A stretch of 64,000 nt of DNA from Ailurus styani (lineage: Eukaryota > Chordata > Mammalia > Carnivora > Ailuridae): the NCBI GenBank assembly GCA_002007465.1, contig LNAC01000018.1, positions 6,219,936 through 6,283,935 of the forward strand, given 5' to 3'. Positions 41,370 to 51,289 of the stretch are shown here, in pieces. Below the pieces are notes generated by a model. The model was not told where the DNA came from. It saw nothing but the letters and a program-made list of their open reading frames with translations, and searched no databases. The position numbers and the translations under genes are program-made. How positions within the stretch are numbered: position 1 is the stretch's first letter; each line of letters begins with the position of its first letter.

Positions 41370-41915
41370 CTGGATAACACTTATTGAATGTTTACTGTGT
41401 ACCAGGTATTAGTCTAAGTACTTTTTTATGTTATTTATTTATATATTGAATTAATTAACATGTAATATATTATTGGTTTCAGAGGTTAGAGGTCATTGAT
41501 TCATCAGTCTTATATAACACTCAGTACTCATTACATCATGTGCCCTCCTTAATGTCCGTCACTCAGTTACCTCCACCCACTTCCCTCCAGCAACCTCAGT
41601 TTGTTTCCTATGATTAAGAGTTTCTTATGGTTTGTATCCCTCCCTGATTTTGTTGTTTTATTTTTTCCTCTCTTCCCGTATGATCCTGTTTTGTTTCTTA
41701 AATTCCACATATGAGTGAGATCATATAATAATTGTCTTTCTCTGAAAGTACTTTTATCTATTATTTAAACCACAGTTAAATATGGTTGAATTGTTAATTA
41801 TTTAAATCATATTTAGCCTGTTTGTTTTGAAGAGAAGGAAATTGAAGTACAGAGAGGTTAAGTAACTTGCCCAAGATCACACAGCTAGCAGGTGGTGGGA
41901 GTGTGGGTTTGAATT
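41370..41915 (+). repeat. MIR element, split by an L1 insertion
   Basis: Left part: AATACTGGATAACACTTATT, GTTTACTGTGTACCAGGTAT. Right part from 41,756: AGGAAATTGAAGTACAGAGA, GGTTAAGTAACTTGCCCAAG, ATCACACAGCTAGCAGGTGG. Together they form one MIR on + once the L1 is taken out. Confidence 0.88.
41426..41745 (-). repeat. Carnivore L1 3' end, antisense, 5'-truncated
   Basis: Antisense 3' UTR: GTTTCAGAGGTTAGAGGTCA, TTGATTCATCAGTCTTATAT, CATTACATCATGTGCCCTCC, TTGTTTCCTATGATTAAGAG, ATTCCACATATGAGTGAGAT. This is the carnivore-type L1 tail. Duplication AAGTACTTTT at 41,416-41,425 and 41,746-41,755. At 320 bp it is heavily 5'-truncated. Confidence 0.93.
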
Positions 41916-42029
41916 CTGTAACAATGGGAGGTGTTGGCAAAAACTGTTGGGGGGAGACCATGGAAATGGCAAGCCTCAGTGTGATGGAAATGGCAAGACT
42001 TTTGGTTGATCTAAAATCCTTTCCCACTG

Positions 42030-42284
42030 AGGTGCCTGGGTGGCTCAGTCCATTGAGCATCAGACTCTTTGATTTCATCTCAGATCATGATCTTAGGGTG
42101 GTGAGATGGAACCCTGCATAGGGGCTCTGTGCTCAGCAGGGAGTCTGCTTAAGATTTTCTCTCTCTCTCTCTCCCCCTCCGTCCCTCTTCTCCCCCTCCC
42201 TTCCTCTGCCTGTCCCCCTGTTCATGTGTGCGCACCTACTCTCTCTTTCTCTCTCAAATAAATAAATCTTTAAGAAAAATAAAA
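42030..42284 (+). repeat. CAN-SINE, long older type
   Basis: AGGTGCCTGGGTGGCTCAGT, CCATTGAGCATCAGACTCTT, CTCAGCAGGGAGTCTGCTTA, a long CT-rich domain with GTGTGCGCACCTACTC, and AAATAAATAAATCTTTAAGA. AAAATCCTTTCC at left and AAAATCCTATCC at right are the duplication. Confidence 0.94.
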
Positions 42285-42626
42285 TAAAATCCTATCCAAC
42301 TAATATTTGGGCAAGGCCATTCTACATAGGTGTTGAGGAACTCATCTTGACAGACAGAATTTAGGTGCCACATGTTGCTTTGAGTTCTTAAAGAATGTTT
42401 CTAGTTTTCTTCTGCCAAAGAGGGGGAATAGATGGTAGAAGAGAACTAATAATTGGTATAAGAATTGGACATTGCCATAGGAAGGTGAATATTAATAAAT
42501 CTTTAAGCCCTGGAATATGAAGTTTCTTGGTAGACCTTGAAACCTAATGATATTAAGGAGCAGGTTTAGTCTGTAAACTGTCTGGGTTGCAGTCAGGTAG
42601 TGAAATGGTAATGACTTACATTTGTG

Positions 42627-42665
42627 TGTGTGTACATATGTATACACACACATACATATTTGTGT
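42627..42665. repeat. TG/TA-rich microsatellite
   Basis: GTGTGTGTGTACATATGTAT followed by ACACACACATACATATTTGT, an imperfect alternating tract with mirror symmetry. Confidence 0.8.
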
Positions 42666-42909
42666 AGTGTACGTGACTTCTAGTTTGGAAAGTACGTTGG
42701 TAACCATTTTCTCAGTTGATCTTCATAATACCTCTGTGAGAGAGACAGGGTAGATATTCTGACATTTGACAGAGAGAGGTGCCTTTGAGGAATGAGCCTT
42801 TGAATAACCTCTAATTCCTAGACCTTCTTTTATTAGGTTCTCTATTCATAAAGGAAGTTGCTATTTCTTTGCAAAACTGCCAGAGTGTGTCTGAGTGGTG
42901 GACTTCCGC

Positions 42910-42911
<2 letters not shown>

Positions 42912-42940
<29 letters not shown>

Positions 42941-43118
42941 GTTTTTAAGGATTTATTTGAGAGAAAGAGAGCACAAGTGAGAGCAGGATGGGCTGGGGAG
43001 AGGGAGAAGCAGACTCCCTGCTGAGCAGAAAGCCCTAAGTGGGGCTCAGTCCCAGGACCCTGGAATTGTGACCTGAGCTGAAGGCAGCCCTTAGCTGACT
43101 CAGCTATCCAAGCACCCC
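42912..43118 (-). repeat. CAN-SINE, long older type, antisense, with TTTTG tail
   Basis: The tail has become a (GTTTT)n repeat (42,914-42,947). Then come AAGGATTTATTTGAGAGAAA, GAGCAGAAAGCCCTAAGTGG and head TGACTCAGCTATCCAAGCAC. Duplication TGGACTTCCGCAT and TGGACTTTTGCAT (42,899 and 43,119). Confidence 0.93.
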
Positions 43119-43277
43119 TGGACTTTTGCATTGTATGGTGGTTAATGGGCTTGATGACTTAAATAGGTGATTAGAAATTGCTTAATCTGGAAGCAGAAGA
43201 TAACTTGGCATGATGAATGGGCAAAGGTGGCCTGTTGTAATTGGCACGTTCTTAATGTTATATTAAAGCATAGCTGT

Positions 43278-43486
43278 GGGCGCCTGGGTGGCTCAGTGGG
43301 TTAAAGCCTCTGCTTTCGGCTCAGGTCATGATCTCAGGGTCCTGGGATTGAGGCCCGCATCTGGCTCCCTGCTCAGTGGGGAGCCTGCTTCCTCCTGCCT
43401 CTCTGCCTGCCTCTCTGCCTACTTGTGATCTGATCTCTCTCTCTGTGTCAAATAAATAAATAAAATCTTTAAAAAAAAAAAAAAAG
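43278..43486 (+). repeat. CAN-SINE, mustelid-type (ACTTGTG) subfamily, with TGCTTTCGG head
   Basis: GGGCGCCTGGGTGGCTCAGT, GCCTCTGCTTTCGGCTCAGG, CTGCCTACTTGTGATCTGAT and AAATAAATAAATAAAATCTT. It combines the head base seen in the youngest subfamily with the ACTTGTG tail. Perfect 13-base duplication AAAGCATAGCTGT (43,265-43,277 and 43,487-43,499). Confidence 0.97.
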
Positions 43487-43573
43487 AAAGCATAGCTGTT
43501 TTTAAGAAATATAATTTAGATTAAAACTATAATTCTAATTGCAACACCGTTGTAATGTTTTTTAAACTAATAT

Positions 43574-43766
43574 ATATATTTTTTAAAGATTTTATTTATT
43601 TGACAGAGAGAGAGAGATCATAAGTAGGCAGAGAGGCAGGCAGAGAGAGAGGGAAGCAGGCTCCCCGCTGAGCAGAAAGCCCTATGCGGGCCTCAATCCC
43701 AGGACCCTGAGATCATGACCTGAGCTGAAGGCAGAGGCTTAACCCACTGAGCCACCCAGGCGCCCC
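43574..43766 (-). repeat. CAN-SINE, mustelid-type (ATAAGTAGG) subfamily, antisense
   Basis: AAAGATTTTATTTATTTGAC, GAGATCATAAGTAGGCAGAG, GAGCAGAAAGCCCTATGCGG and head AACCCACTGAGCCACCCAGG. Perfect 12-base duplication TTAAACTAATAT (43,562-43,573 and 43,767-43,778). Confidence 0.97.
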
Positions 43767-43799
43767 TTAAACTAATATTTTAATGTAAACCTTTTACCA

Positions 43800-44754
43800 T
43801 TTAGGCTGCAGTAATGTTGATGCTTTTTTTTTTTTTTTTTGTATTGTAGATTAGGATAGAGGTGGAGTGCTTTACTTTTTTGAGGTAAAAAAAAAAAGTT
43901 TGGTAGCTTCTGAAAAGGCTGATGTGAATGTATAGCAGTAGTGAAATGCTGATAAAAGTTCAGTAGATCCCGTTTCCCTTGTTTATTTTGGAAATAGTTT
44001 GAATTGCTTTGGTTAACTTAAATTGGTCTGAGATATTAAGAAGGACTTTTCAAAACTCAGAATCATTTCACTTTAAAGTAGTTGATAAGTGACATAATGT
44101 GACTTTGTTCTGGAAAAATCTAAGGAATTGCTGAATATTTTGTATTCTTAAATTTTTTTTTATCTTTCAGTTCTCAGTGTTATTTTCTTTTTCCCTGGTT
44201 CTCTCTTAACTGCCTCCTTATCACCACCCTCTCCCTCTTGGTCTGCCATCTGTTGGTTTGGCTCTTTATTTCAGAGTAGGAAGGCAGGAAAGGGTTTTCC
44301 GTACACAAGATAAAACTAGTTCTTTTGGAGCTCAGTGAGCCGTTGCACTTATGCAATAAGTCTGCTAATGATAAATTCCAGAAGTACCATAGGTCACTAG
44401 GACTAGAAAGGTAGTGATAACTGTACAATATTGTCTGCACGTTTTTTGTGACTGTTGCTTTTTTTAATGAATAAAAACTACAGTATACTGAAACACTATA
44501 TTTTTTTCATAGAAAACCATAAATTGGTTAGCTAGAAACAGGCTTGCAAAGAAGAGTAATTATATAAGAGAGTTTAACATGTTGAGTGTTAGTGAAATTC
44601 ATGTCAAATGATTTCTTCTAGTACTTTATAAATATAATTTGATCATGGAAAATTTATATTCAGTTATGCCTGACTGTGCATTAATCTGTTGTGGGAGTCC
44701 TAGGCAGTCCTGTGTGCAGTCCTAGGCAGGTAATTCAATTCCCAGACAGCATTA
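43800..44754. other. No gene or repeat recognised
   Basis: AT-rich intron-like DNA with a poly-T at about 43,824-43,840. GTCCTAGGCAG occurs twice near 44,697 and 44,716. No exon or element could be assigned. Confidence 0.4.
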
Positions 44755-45560
44755 AAAAAAAAAACAAACCTTTTTATTGCAAAGTATTTTAAACATGTTA
44801 ATATAAAACAAAGAATAGTATAAAGAGAAATAGTATATAGAGAAAGAATAGTATAAAGAGCTTCCATGTACTTATAATTGAGCTTTAGGAGTTATAGGCA
44901 GTCTTGTTTCCTCTGTATTTCTATTCACTACCACTCCACTCCCAATCCCTGAACTCTTTTGAACCAAATCCTAAGCACAGTATACATATTTTTAATTTGT
45001 AAATTTCTGCTATTTCAGTTCAGATTTCTAAGACTCTCTCTCTTTTCATAAAATACCATTATCATACCAGAATAAATTTATAACACGTTCTTAATATCAC
45101 CAAATATGTAGTTAGGTTTCATATTTTTCTGGTTATTTTACATACATACTTGTACGTGTGTTTGTATATATATCTTTCTTTTTCTTAAAGTTTTTCATTA
45201 AAAGAGACTTTGTTCTGAGAAGTTTCCCATGGTCTCATTTTGCTGATTGCATTTCTGTAATGTCATTTAATATGTTATTTTGTCTGCTGATTTCCTGTAA
45301 ATTGATAGATTTTTTTAGAGTTTTGTTCTTACTTTAGGAATACTTAATAGGAGTGTTTTGTGTTTCAGGAGGTGCATAAGGTCTTATTATCTCTTTGGAT
45401 GTTAGTAGCTATTGATGATCATTGTTTAGATTTATTAATTCATCAGGGATTGCAAAATAGTGAAATTCTATTGTTTCTTTTTCATGAATTAAGTGATGTT
45501 CTTTTGATAGTTTTCAGCAATGTAGATTGTATATTTAGGGCACTGTATTTATGCTTGAAC
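44755..45560 (-). repeat. L1M 3' region, antisense
   Basis: TTTTTATTGCAAAGTATTTT, AATAGTATAAAGAGCTTCCA, CAATCCCTGAACTCTTTTGA, GAGAAGTTTCCCATGGTCTC, CAGGAGGTGCATAAGGTCTT and TAGTAGCTATTGATGATCAT match the antisense L1M 3' UTR. A local duplication of AGAATAGTATAAAGAG occurs at 44,812-44,862. Confidence 0.78.
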
Positions 45561-45603
45561 TGGTTCTGGGATGATTGACAAGGTTCTGTGGTGGGATTCC
45601 TTT

Positions 45604-45807
45604 TTTTTTTTTTTTAAGATTTTATTTATTTATTTGACACAGAGAGAGAGAGATTACAAATAGGCAGAGAGGCAGGCAGAGAGAGAGAGGAGGAAGCAGG
45701 CTCCCCGCAGAGCAGAGAGCCTGATGCGGGCCTCGATCCCAGGACCCTGAGACCATGACCTGAGCCAAAGCAGAGGCTTTAACCCACTGAGCCACCCAGG
45801 CGCCCTG
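45604..45807 (-). repeat. CAN-SINE, mustelid-type (ACAAATAGG) subfamily, antisense
   Basis: Poly-T, GAGAGATTACAAATAGGCAG, GCTCCCCGCAGAGCAGAGAG and head AACCCACTGAGCCACCCAGG. Duplication GTGGGATTCCTT about 45,591 and GGTGGGATTCCTTT about 45,809. Confidence 0.96.
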
Positions 45808-45824
45808 GGGTGGGATTCCTTTAA

Positions 45825-46619
45825 GGGAAGAGTACAAGTCTTTATTGAAAATTCAGAGACTTCTTAGGAATATCGAATAATTAGACTTTGTTTAATGGAT
45901 GTTTGGCTAATAAATAAGTTAACATGGCATCATGAGTAATATCTTATGACTTAGAATGTGTAGCTAGCTGACTATTGATGTCTGTTCTTTTTAGAAGTCA
46001 ATGTTCATATTCAGAAATTTCAAAAGTGATTTGTGAAGGGCAGCAATTACTGGTTTCTTGAGCTGATTTCTCAGCAGGAATTTGAGAACAGACCTTGTGT
46101 TTGAAATTTTAAACATGTTTATATAACATAGAATATTTTGTATTAAAGGTTGTAAAGAATTGGAGCAGCAGCATTTCCTAATGTGGTTCCTTGACTAAAG
46201 GATTTTGGGGTCAAATAAATTTGGTGAACATTGTGCAATTTCTGCTCTCTTGGAATATAATAGTGCATATTAATATGTAAAAGAAACCTGTTAACATTAA
46301 CACAGACTTTTCCAAATTTATTCGATCACTGAACCTTTTTTTTTTCCCACCTCAGAATATCTTGAAGCACTAGTGAAACAAATTTTCTAAAGGAAATAAA
46401 TTTTGGAAAATGTTGGCTTAGAGGATTTGAACAAAGAATAAAGAAAAATGGCTAATGGTGATGAGTGTGTATGATTTGACTACGGTTGGTGGAGACATTT
46501 TGATAGGTAAATAAGAAGACATTTTTCAGTAAGAAAAAGCAAGAGACGTATGTTGGTTGCTTGTTTTATTCTAGCCTGTAAGCATTATACTTTCAGAGAA
46601 GCAATATTAGAAAAGGACT
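45825..46619. other. No gene or repeat recognised
   Basis: AT-rich, single-copy-looking intron-like sequence of 0.8 kb. A TGACACTGAACC-like L2/L1 echo was sought and not found. Confidence 0.4.
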
Positions 46620-46865
46620 TAAGTCATATATAATATTTACTATATGTCAGACACTGTTTTTACCACTGTTTAACAGCTTTATGCACTGATGTACTATTGT
46701 TACCTCAACTTTACAGATGAGCAAATTGAGTCTCAGAGAGATTAAATAAATTGTTCATGGTTACATTGCAGAGTTGGTGACACAGCAGACCCTGGTTCTG
46801 ATCCTAGGTAGTCTGGCTCCAGAGTCCATGTGTCTAGCTACTACTCTACATTGCAACATATGGCA
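46620..46865 (+). repeat. MIR element
   Basis: TATTTACTATATGTCAGACA, ACTGTTTTTACCACTGTTTA, CTTTACAGATGAGCAAATTG, AGTCTCAGAGAGATTAAATA and GTCTGGCTCCAGAGTCCATG are a full-order MIR. Confidence 0.88.
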
Positions 46866-47184
46866 GATCATAAAATATAAATCAGATTTAAAGAAGATTT
46901 TAACATCTGTTTGGAGGGAACAGACATATTTTCTTTCACTTTCAGGCAATCAGAGCCGTAAGAGAAGAATATGGAGAGCTGGCTCTGTCCTAGAGAAGAT
47001 AGAAAACATGGAGACCCAGGAATGATTATCTATAATAAATGTATACTTCCTAAAAGATAGATTAGATACAGGTAGAAGGCTGAGCTAAGAGACACTGTTA
47101 ATACCGGAAGGGAATTGGAACTCCAATAAGACCCCCTTACTTTAGATACGAAATATGAGTTTACATAGTTTGTTTATGTGCTTG

Positions 47185-47305
47185 TAGTAATAATAATAGC
47201 GCACATTAGTGTATTGCATTAAAGTACTTTCACATGGATTCTTGTTTGATCCCCTAAACAACTCTGAAAAGGAGGTAGGTACTATATTTTCCACAGTAAG
47301 ACTGG
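47185..47305 (+). repeat. MIR-like relic, 5' part
   Basis: AATAGCGCACATTAGTGTAT, AAGTACTTTCACATGGATTC, CTAAACAACTCTGAAAAGGA and GGTAGGTACTAT resemble the MIR middle ('tactttacatgcattatctcatttaatcctcacaacaaccctgtgaggtaggtactat'). Confidence 0.6.
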
Positions 47306-47358
47306 TTCTTGAATTTAGATTTTCTGCATCTTTTAAAAGCTAAAGTGTCCTACCCTAT

Positions 47359-47443
47359 ATGTGTATGTGTGTGTGCGTGTGTGCATGTGCATATATGTAT
47401 GTCCATATGTATATACACATACATGTATATACATATATATATC
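47359..47443. repeat. Compound TG/TA microsatellite
   Basis: GTGTATGTGTGTGTGCGTGT passes into CATATGTATATACACATACA and ATATACATATATATAT. Alternating purine-pyrimidine throughout. Confidence 0.9.
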
Positions 47444-48470
47444 ACATTGCCTCAGTTCTTGATGAATAAAATATATTTATGAATAGAGTGTGCTTTTGAA
47501 ATGAGGATTTGGATCAGAAGGAAAGCTACATTTTAACAAGTGGAAATAATTCTCTGCTAAGTGTAAAAGGTAATATATGCAATTGTAAAAAAATAATTTT
47601 TTTAGACAGGAAAATAAAAAGCAAAAGGTAAAAACTGTTCAATTATGCAGATTGACCACTGTTAAATTCTAATGTGTAGTTCTCCAGATTTTTTTCTAGA
47701 TTTATATGTATAGGGAGGTTTTTTTTTAATTCTATACACTTTGTTTTATAACTTGAAATACTGTATTCTTAAAGAGACTATATGTAGATACTTGGTCTTT
47801 TGCCTCTACCATGGTAAAAGGGTGCATGCAGAACGACTGGCATAAAAGCTAGTATCTTGGGCACACTGGGATGTATAGTTATACCACACAGATACTTTAA
47901 TGGCTGACCTGTTAGTAAAGGCTAGGCTTGTCCCCTTTTTGGGATTAGGTTGACTGAAGGAGGCAATGAATAGTATAAAGCTTATTTTATTGTAGAATTT
48001 GGGGAAAAACCCTTATTTTCACATTATACTGGATCAAAAGTAACTCAGACCTTAATGTTCAGGTAAGCATTAAGAAGAATAAAGCATGGCTCTTTTGGAG
48101 CATTGTATTATATGGGCTCTTTTAGTGTGTATGAGTGGGTGTGTATATAACCATCTGACTATCTATACTTTTGGAGTGGTAGGGAAAGGAAAGGAGTCTG
48201 TTGTGTTGTGGAATGGTTTTTGTACTTGAAGTCAGTTCTTCAGCAAATCTTGCTTTCTGTATTATTGACGGCATCTAGTAATTTGCTTAGTTAATCACTT
48301 TCTTTGCCCAAGCATATTTTGGGGGTGGTCTTATTTTAAGAATACTTTTCCTTTTGAGAATTGGGTTATATTTTATTTGCATCTCTCTGTATTTTCTTGC
48401 TGGTTCTAAGTTGATGGTAAGACAATTTTAGCTATGCTAGAAACTTTTTCTTTCTATATAAGCTTGTCTA
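47444..48470. other. No gene or repeat recognised
   Basis: AT-rich intron-like sequence. The stretch 48,340-48,460 (GAATTGGGTTATATTTTATT) could be decayed L1, but I do not call it. Confidence 0.4.
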
Positions 48471-48593
48471 GGGGCGGCTGGCTGACTCAGTCAGTAGAGC
48501 ATGTGACTCTTGATATTGGGTCATGAGTTTAAGCCCCAAGTTGGGGGGTAGAGATTACATTAAAAAATTTAAAAATAAAATCTTAAAAAAAAT
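48471..48593 (+). repeat. CAN-SINE, short old type
   Basis: GGGGCGGCTGGCTGACTCAG, TCAGTAGAGCATGTGACTCT, GGGTCATGAGTTTAAGCCCC, AAGTTGGGGGGTAGAGATTA and AAAATAAAATCTTAAAAAAA. Classic head-plus-tail form. Confidence 0.93.
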
Positions 48594-48597
48594 TTGT

Positions 48598-48796
48598 CTA
48601 TAGTATTGTATTAAATCTGTAGATCAATTTGGAGGAGAACTGATATTTGTATATTTAGTCTTCCAGTCTAGGAACATGGTATGTCTCTCCATTTATTTTG
48701 ATCTACTTCGATGTTTTTCATTTGTGTGTTGTGTAATTTTCAGCATTTAGGTTCTTTACATGTTTGTTAGAGTTGAACTTAGGTAGTTCATTAAAA
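48598..48796 (-). repeat. L1 ORF2 fragment, antisense
   Basis: TATTGTATTAAATCTGTAGA, TCAATTTGGAGGAGAACTGA, TTTAGTCTTCCAGTCTAGGA, ACATGGTATGTCTCTCCATT and TCAGCATTTAGGTTCTTTAC are the antisense L1 ORF2 text ('ttgaatctgtagatcaatttggg ... gaacatggaatgtctctccatt'). Confidence 0.85.
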
Positions 48797-49001
48797 TTAA
48801 AAAAAATTTTTTTAAACAAAATTTTACTTATTAGAGAGATAGAGTACGTGAGCGAGCCTGAGTCGGAGGGAAGGGCAGAGAGATGGAGAAAAGCACTTCC
48901 CACTGAGCAGGGAACATGATGTGAGGCTTGATCCCAGGACCCTGGGATCATGACCTGAGCCGAAGGCAGCTGCTTAACCAACTGAGCCACCCAGGAGCCC
49001 C
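48797..49001 (-). repeat. CAN-SINE, long older type, antisense, in L1
   Basis: AAATTTTACTTATTAGAGAG, GAGTACGTGAGCGAGCCTGA, CACTGAGCAGGGAACATGAT and head AACTGAGCCACCCAGGAGCC. Duplication TCATTAAAA (about 48,788 and 49,002). Confidence 0.92.
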
Positions 49002-49009
49002 TCATTAAA

Positions 49010-49837
49010 AACTTTTTTCCCATTAAAAAATGTCTTAAAAACTTACCAAAATATATAAATTTATGGAAGTGCATGTATAATAAGCATACAGTTGGATTAC
49101 TTCCACAGGGATGGACTTATTTTCAAATTCTTCTGTTTTCTGTCAATCTGAGAGATTTTTTAGGAGGGAAGGAGGATTGAAGATGAGGGAACAAGACAAG
49201 CTTCCTTTCCATTTCCTTCTGAGTCATGTCTTCATAGTGTGACTTCATTGTTTTGTTTATATGTGAATTCTTAAGACATAACATATATTCAGATAGCTAA
49301 GCTCATTTCTAAATCAATTTTGTTATGTAGATTTTCCTTGTTGTAATTTACATCCAGTCATGTTGTAATAGAGTTTTGCCTAGATGTTTTCTGATATAGG
49401 AATTCATACCGTTTTAAAACAATGAAGATGTGGGTTGAAAATTTAAGAGATGGAAAGTTATGCCTTCTCTTTTTTGAGCCCAAGTTATTCCCTACCTTTT
49501 AGCTTCCTTCTGTGCAGTTTGTATAAAGCACACGAAGTAAACTTGTTCTCTTGCTGTCTGGCTTTTATTTTCCTTCTAGGAAAAATAGACAATTTATTGT
49601 TGATATTTATGGGAGTTTTTTTGTCTGCCTCTTTTTGAGTAAGACTTCAGATCTAACTCTTGAATTTATAGAGATAATATCACTGTAATTTCTTAAAGGA
49701 AAATGATTTTTGTAGCAGGGAAATTAAAAGTGAGATTTGCTTACTACAGATACTCCTGGGAATAAATGAATTTATTACATAGGCTCCATCAGGAGGGATA
49801 TGGTGTTAATTGTGGAAAAATAATACTCATTGTTTAA
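49010..49837. other. No gene recognised; possible decayed L1
   Basis: The first 120 bases (AAAACTTACCAAAATATATA, TTTATGGAAGTGCATGTATA) may continue the antisense L1. The remainder is AT-rich with no assignable element. Confidence 0.35.
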
Positions 49838-49854
49838 CTCTAATGTATACTTTT

Positions 49855-50048
49855 TTTTTTTAAAGATTTTATTTATTTATTTGACACAGAGAGAGAGAGA
49901 TTACAAGTAGGCAGAGAGGCAGGCAGAGAGAGGAGGAAGCAGGCTCCCTGCAGAGCAGAGAGCCCGATGCCGGCCTCCATCCCAGGATGCTGAGATCATG
50001 ACCTGAGCCGAAAGCAGAGGCTTTAACCCACTGAGCCACCCAGGCGCC
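49855..50048 (-). repeat. CAN-SINE, mustelid-type (ACAAGTAGG) subfamily, antisense
   Basis: AAAGATTTTATTTATTTATT, GAGAGATTACAAGTAGGCAG, GAGCAGAGAGCCCGATGCCG and head AACCCACTGAGCCACCCAGG. Perfect 17-base duplication CTCTAATGTATACTTTT (49,838-49,854 and 50,049-50,065). Confidence 0.97.
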
Positions 50049-50160
50049 CTCTAATGTATACTTTTATTGTTAAAGATAATCTTATTTCTTTCTTCATTAC
50101 GTCACTGGGACTCAGTTGTTCCTGATCAGTTGGTTTCCAAACTTTTATTTTGAAAATTTC

Positions 50161-50346
50161 TTTTTTTTTTTTTTAAAGATTTTATTTATTTATTTCACAG
50201 AGGGAGAGAGATCACAAGGAGGCAGAGGCAGGCAGAGAGAGAGGGGGAAGCAGGCTCCCCGCCGAGCAGGGAGCCCGATGCGGGCCTCGATCCCAGGACC
50301 TGAGCCGAAAGCAGAGGCTTTAACCCACTGAGCCACCCAGGCGCCC
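50161..50346 (-). repeat. CAN-SINE, youngest (CACAAGGAGG) subfamily, antisense, with a 14-base deletion
   Basis: TCACAGAGGGAGAGAGATCA, CAAGGAGGCAGAGGCAGGCA, head AACCCACTGAGCCACCCAGG. GGACCTGAGCC replaces the family's GGACCCTGAGATCATGACCTGAGCC-type segment, a deletion between short GACC/ACC repeats. Perfect 15-base duplication TATTTTGAAAATTTC on both sides. Confidence 0.96.
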
Positions 50347-50475
50347 TATTTTGAAAATTTCTTAAAGATTTTGAAAACTTGAAGAATAGTACAGTAAACA
50401 CCCATATACTTTTAGCCTCTTTTCAAAAATCGTAACATTTTGTTGCAGTTGCTTTTTTCTTTTCTTTGCGTGCGT

Positions 50476-50511
<36 letters not shown>

Positions 50512-50672
50512 TAAGTAACACGAAGTTATAGTCGCCGAGATAACTTCCCCTGCATACTTTGAGTTTATGTCTCCTAAAAAGCAGGACATTCTTCAACACA
50601 GCTTCATACCTTTGTCACACCTAAGGAAAATAACATGAATTCATTATCATCTGATATGAAGTTTTCTATTTG
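50347..50672 (-). repeat. L1M 3' region, antisense, containing a CA microsatellite
   Basis: TGAAGAATAGTACAGTAAAC, ACCCATATACTTTTAGCCTC, then the (CA)n tract, then ACTTCCCCTGCATACTTTGA, AAAAGCAGGACATTCTTCAA and CCTAAGGAAAATAACATGAA fit the antisense L1M 3' UTR. Confidence 0.72.
50470..50510. repeat. (CA)n microsatellite
   Basis: TGCGTGCGTGTACA followed by about 16 uninterrupted CA units, ending ACACACTTTAAG. Likely length-polymorphic. Confidence 0.95.
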
Positions 50673-50691
50673 TTTCCCTTGTATCTTTTAT

Positions 50692-50806
50692 TTTTATTTT
50701 ATTTTATTTTTTTATTTTATTTTTATTCTTTGCCCAAGGGGTACAGGTCTCTGAATCATCAGGGTTACATCTTTCACAGCATTCACCAAAGCACAAACCC
50801 TTCCCA
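50692..50806 (-). repeat. Very short carnivore L1 3' end, antisense, with perfect target-site duplications
   Basis: A (TTTTA)n tail complement, then GGTACAGGTCTCTGAATCAT, CAGGGTTACATCTTTCACAG, ATTCACCAAAGCACAAACCC. Flanked by CCCTTGTATCTTTTAT at 50,676-50,691 and 50,807-50,822, a perfect 16-base duplication, so the insertion is complete at 115 bp: an extreme 5' truncation. Confidence 0.93.
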
Positions 50807-51076
50807 CCCTTGTATCTTTTATAACTTTTTTTTTTCTGATCTCAGATGCAATCACATTGGTATATTGTTTTGGGGTTTTATTTCTCTTTAGTCTCTTTTA
50901 ATCTAGAACCATCCTCTGCCTTTTTTTTTTTTTAAGTGACATTAACTTTATTGAAGAATCTAGGCAATTTGTCTTATATAATGTCCTACAATCTGAATTA
51001 ACTGATTTTTTTCTTTAAGATTGTATATTCAAGTTAAACATTAATTGCATGAGCACTATATAGATGCTGTGTACTT

Positions 51077-51242
51077 TTTTTTAAAAAAGATTATTTATTT
51101 GACAGCGCGCGCACAAGAGAGAGAGATAGAGAGAGGGAGAGATCACAAGTAGGCAGAGAGGCAGGCAGAGAGAGAAAGGGAAGCAGGCTCCCCTCAATCC
51201 CAGCACCCTGAGATCATGACCTGAGCCGAAGTAACGCGCCCC
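51077..51242 (-). repeat. CAN-SINE, mustelid-type (ACAAGTAGG) subfamily, antisense, internally deleted
   Basis: AAAAAAGATTATTTATTTGA, GAGATCACAAGTAGGCAGAG, GATCATGACCTGAGCCGAAG. Both the 'ctgagcagggagcccgatg' part and most of the head (only AACGCGCCCC remains) are missing. Perfect 16-base duplication TAGATGCTGTGTACTT (51,061-51,076 and 51,243-51,258). A GCGCGCGC run interrupts the tail domain. Confidence 0.95.
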
Positions 51243-51289
51243 TAGATGCTGTGTACTTCTAACATCACCTCAGGAGGCAGTTAATGCCA

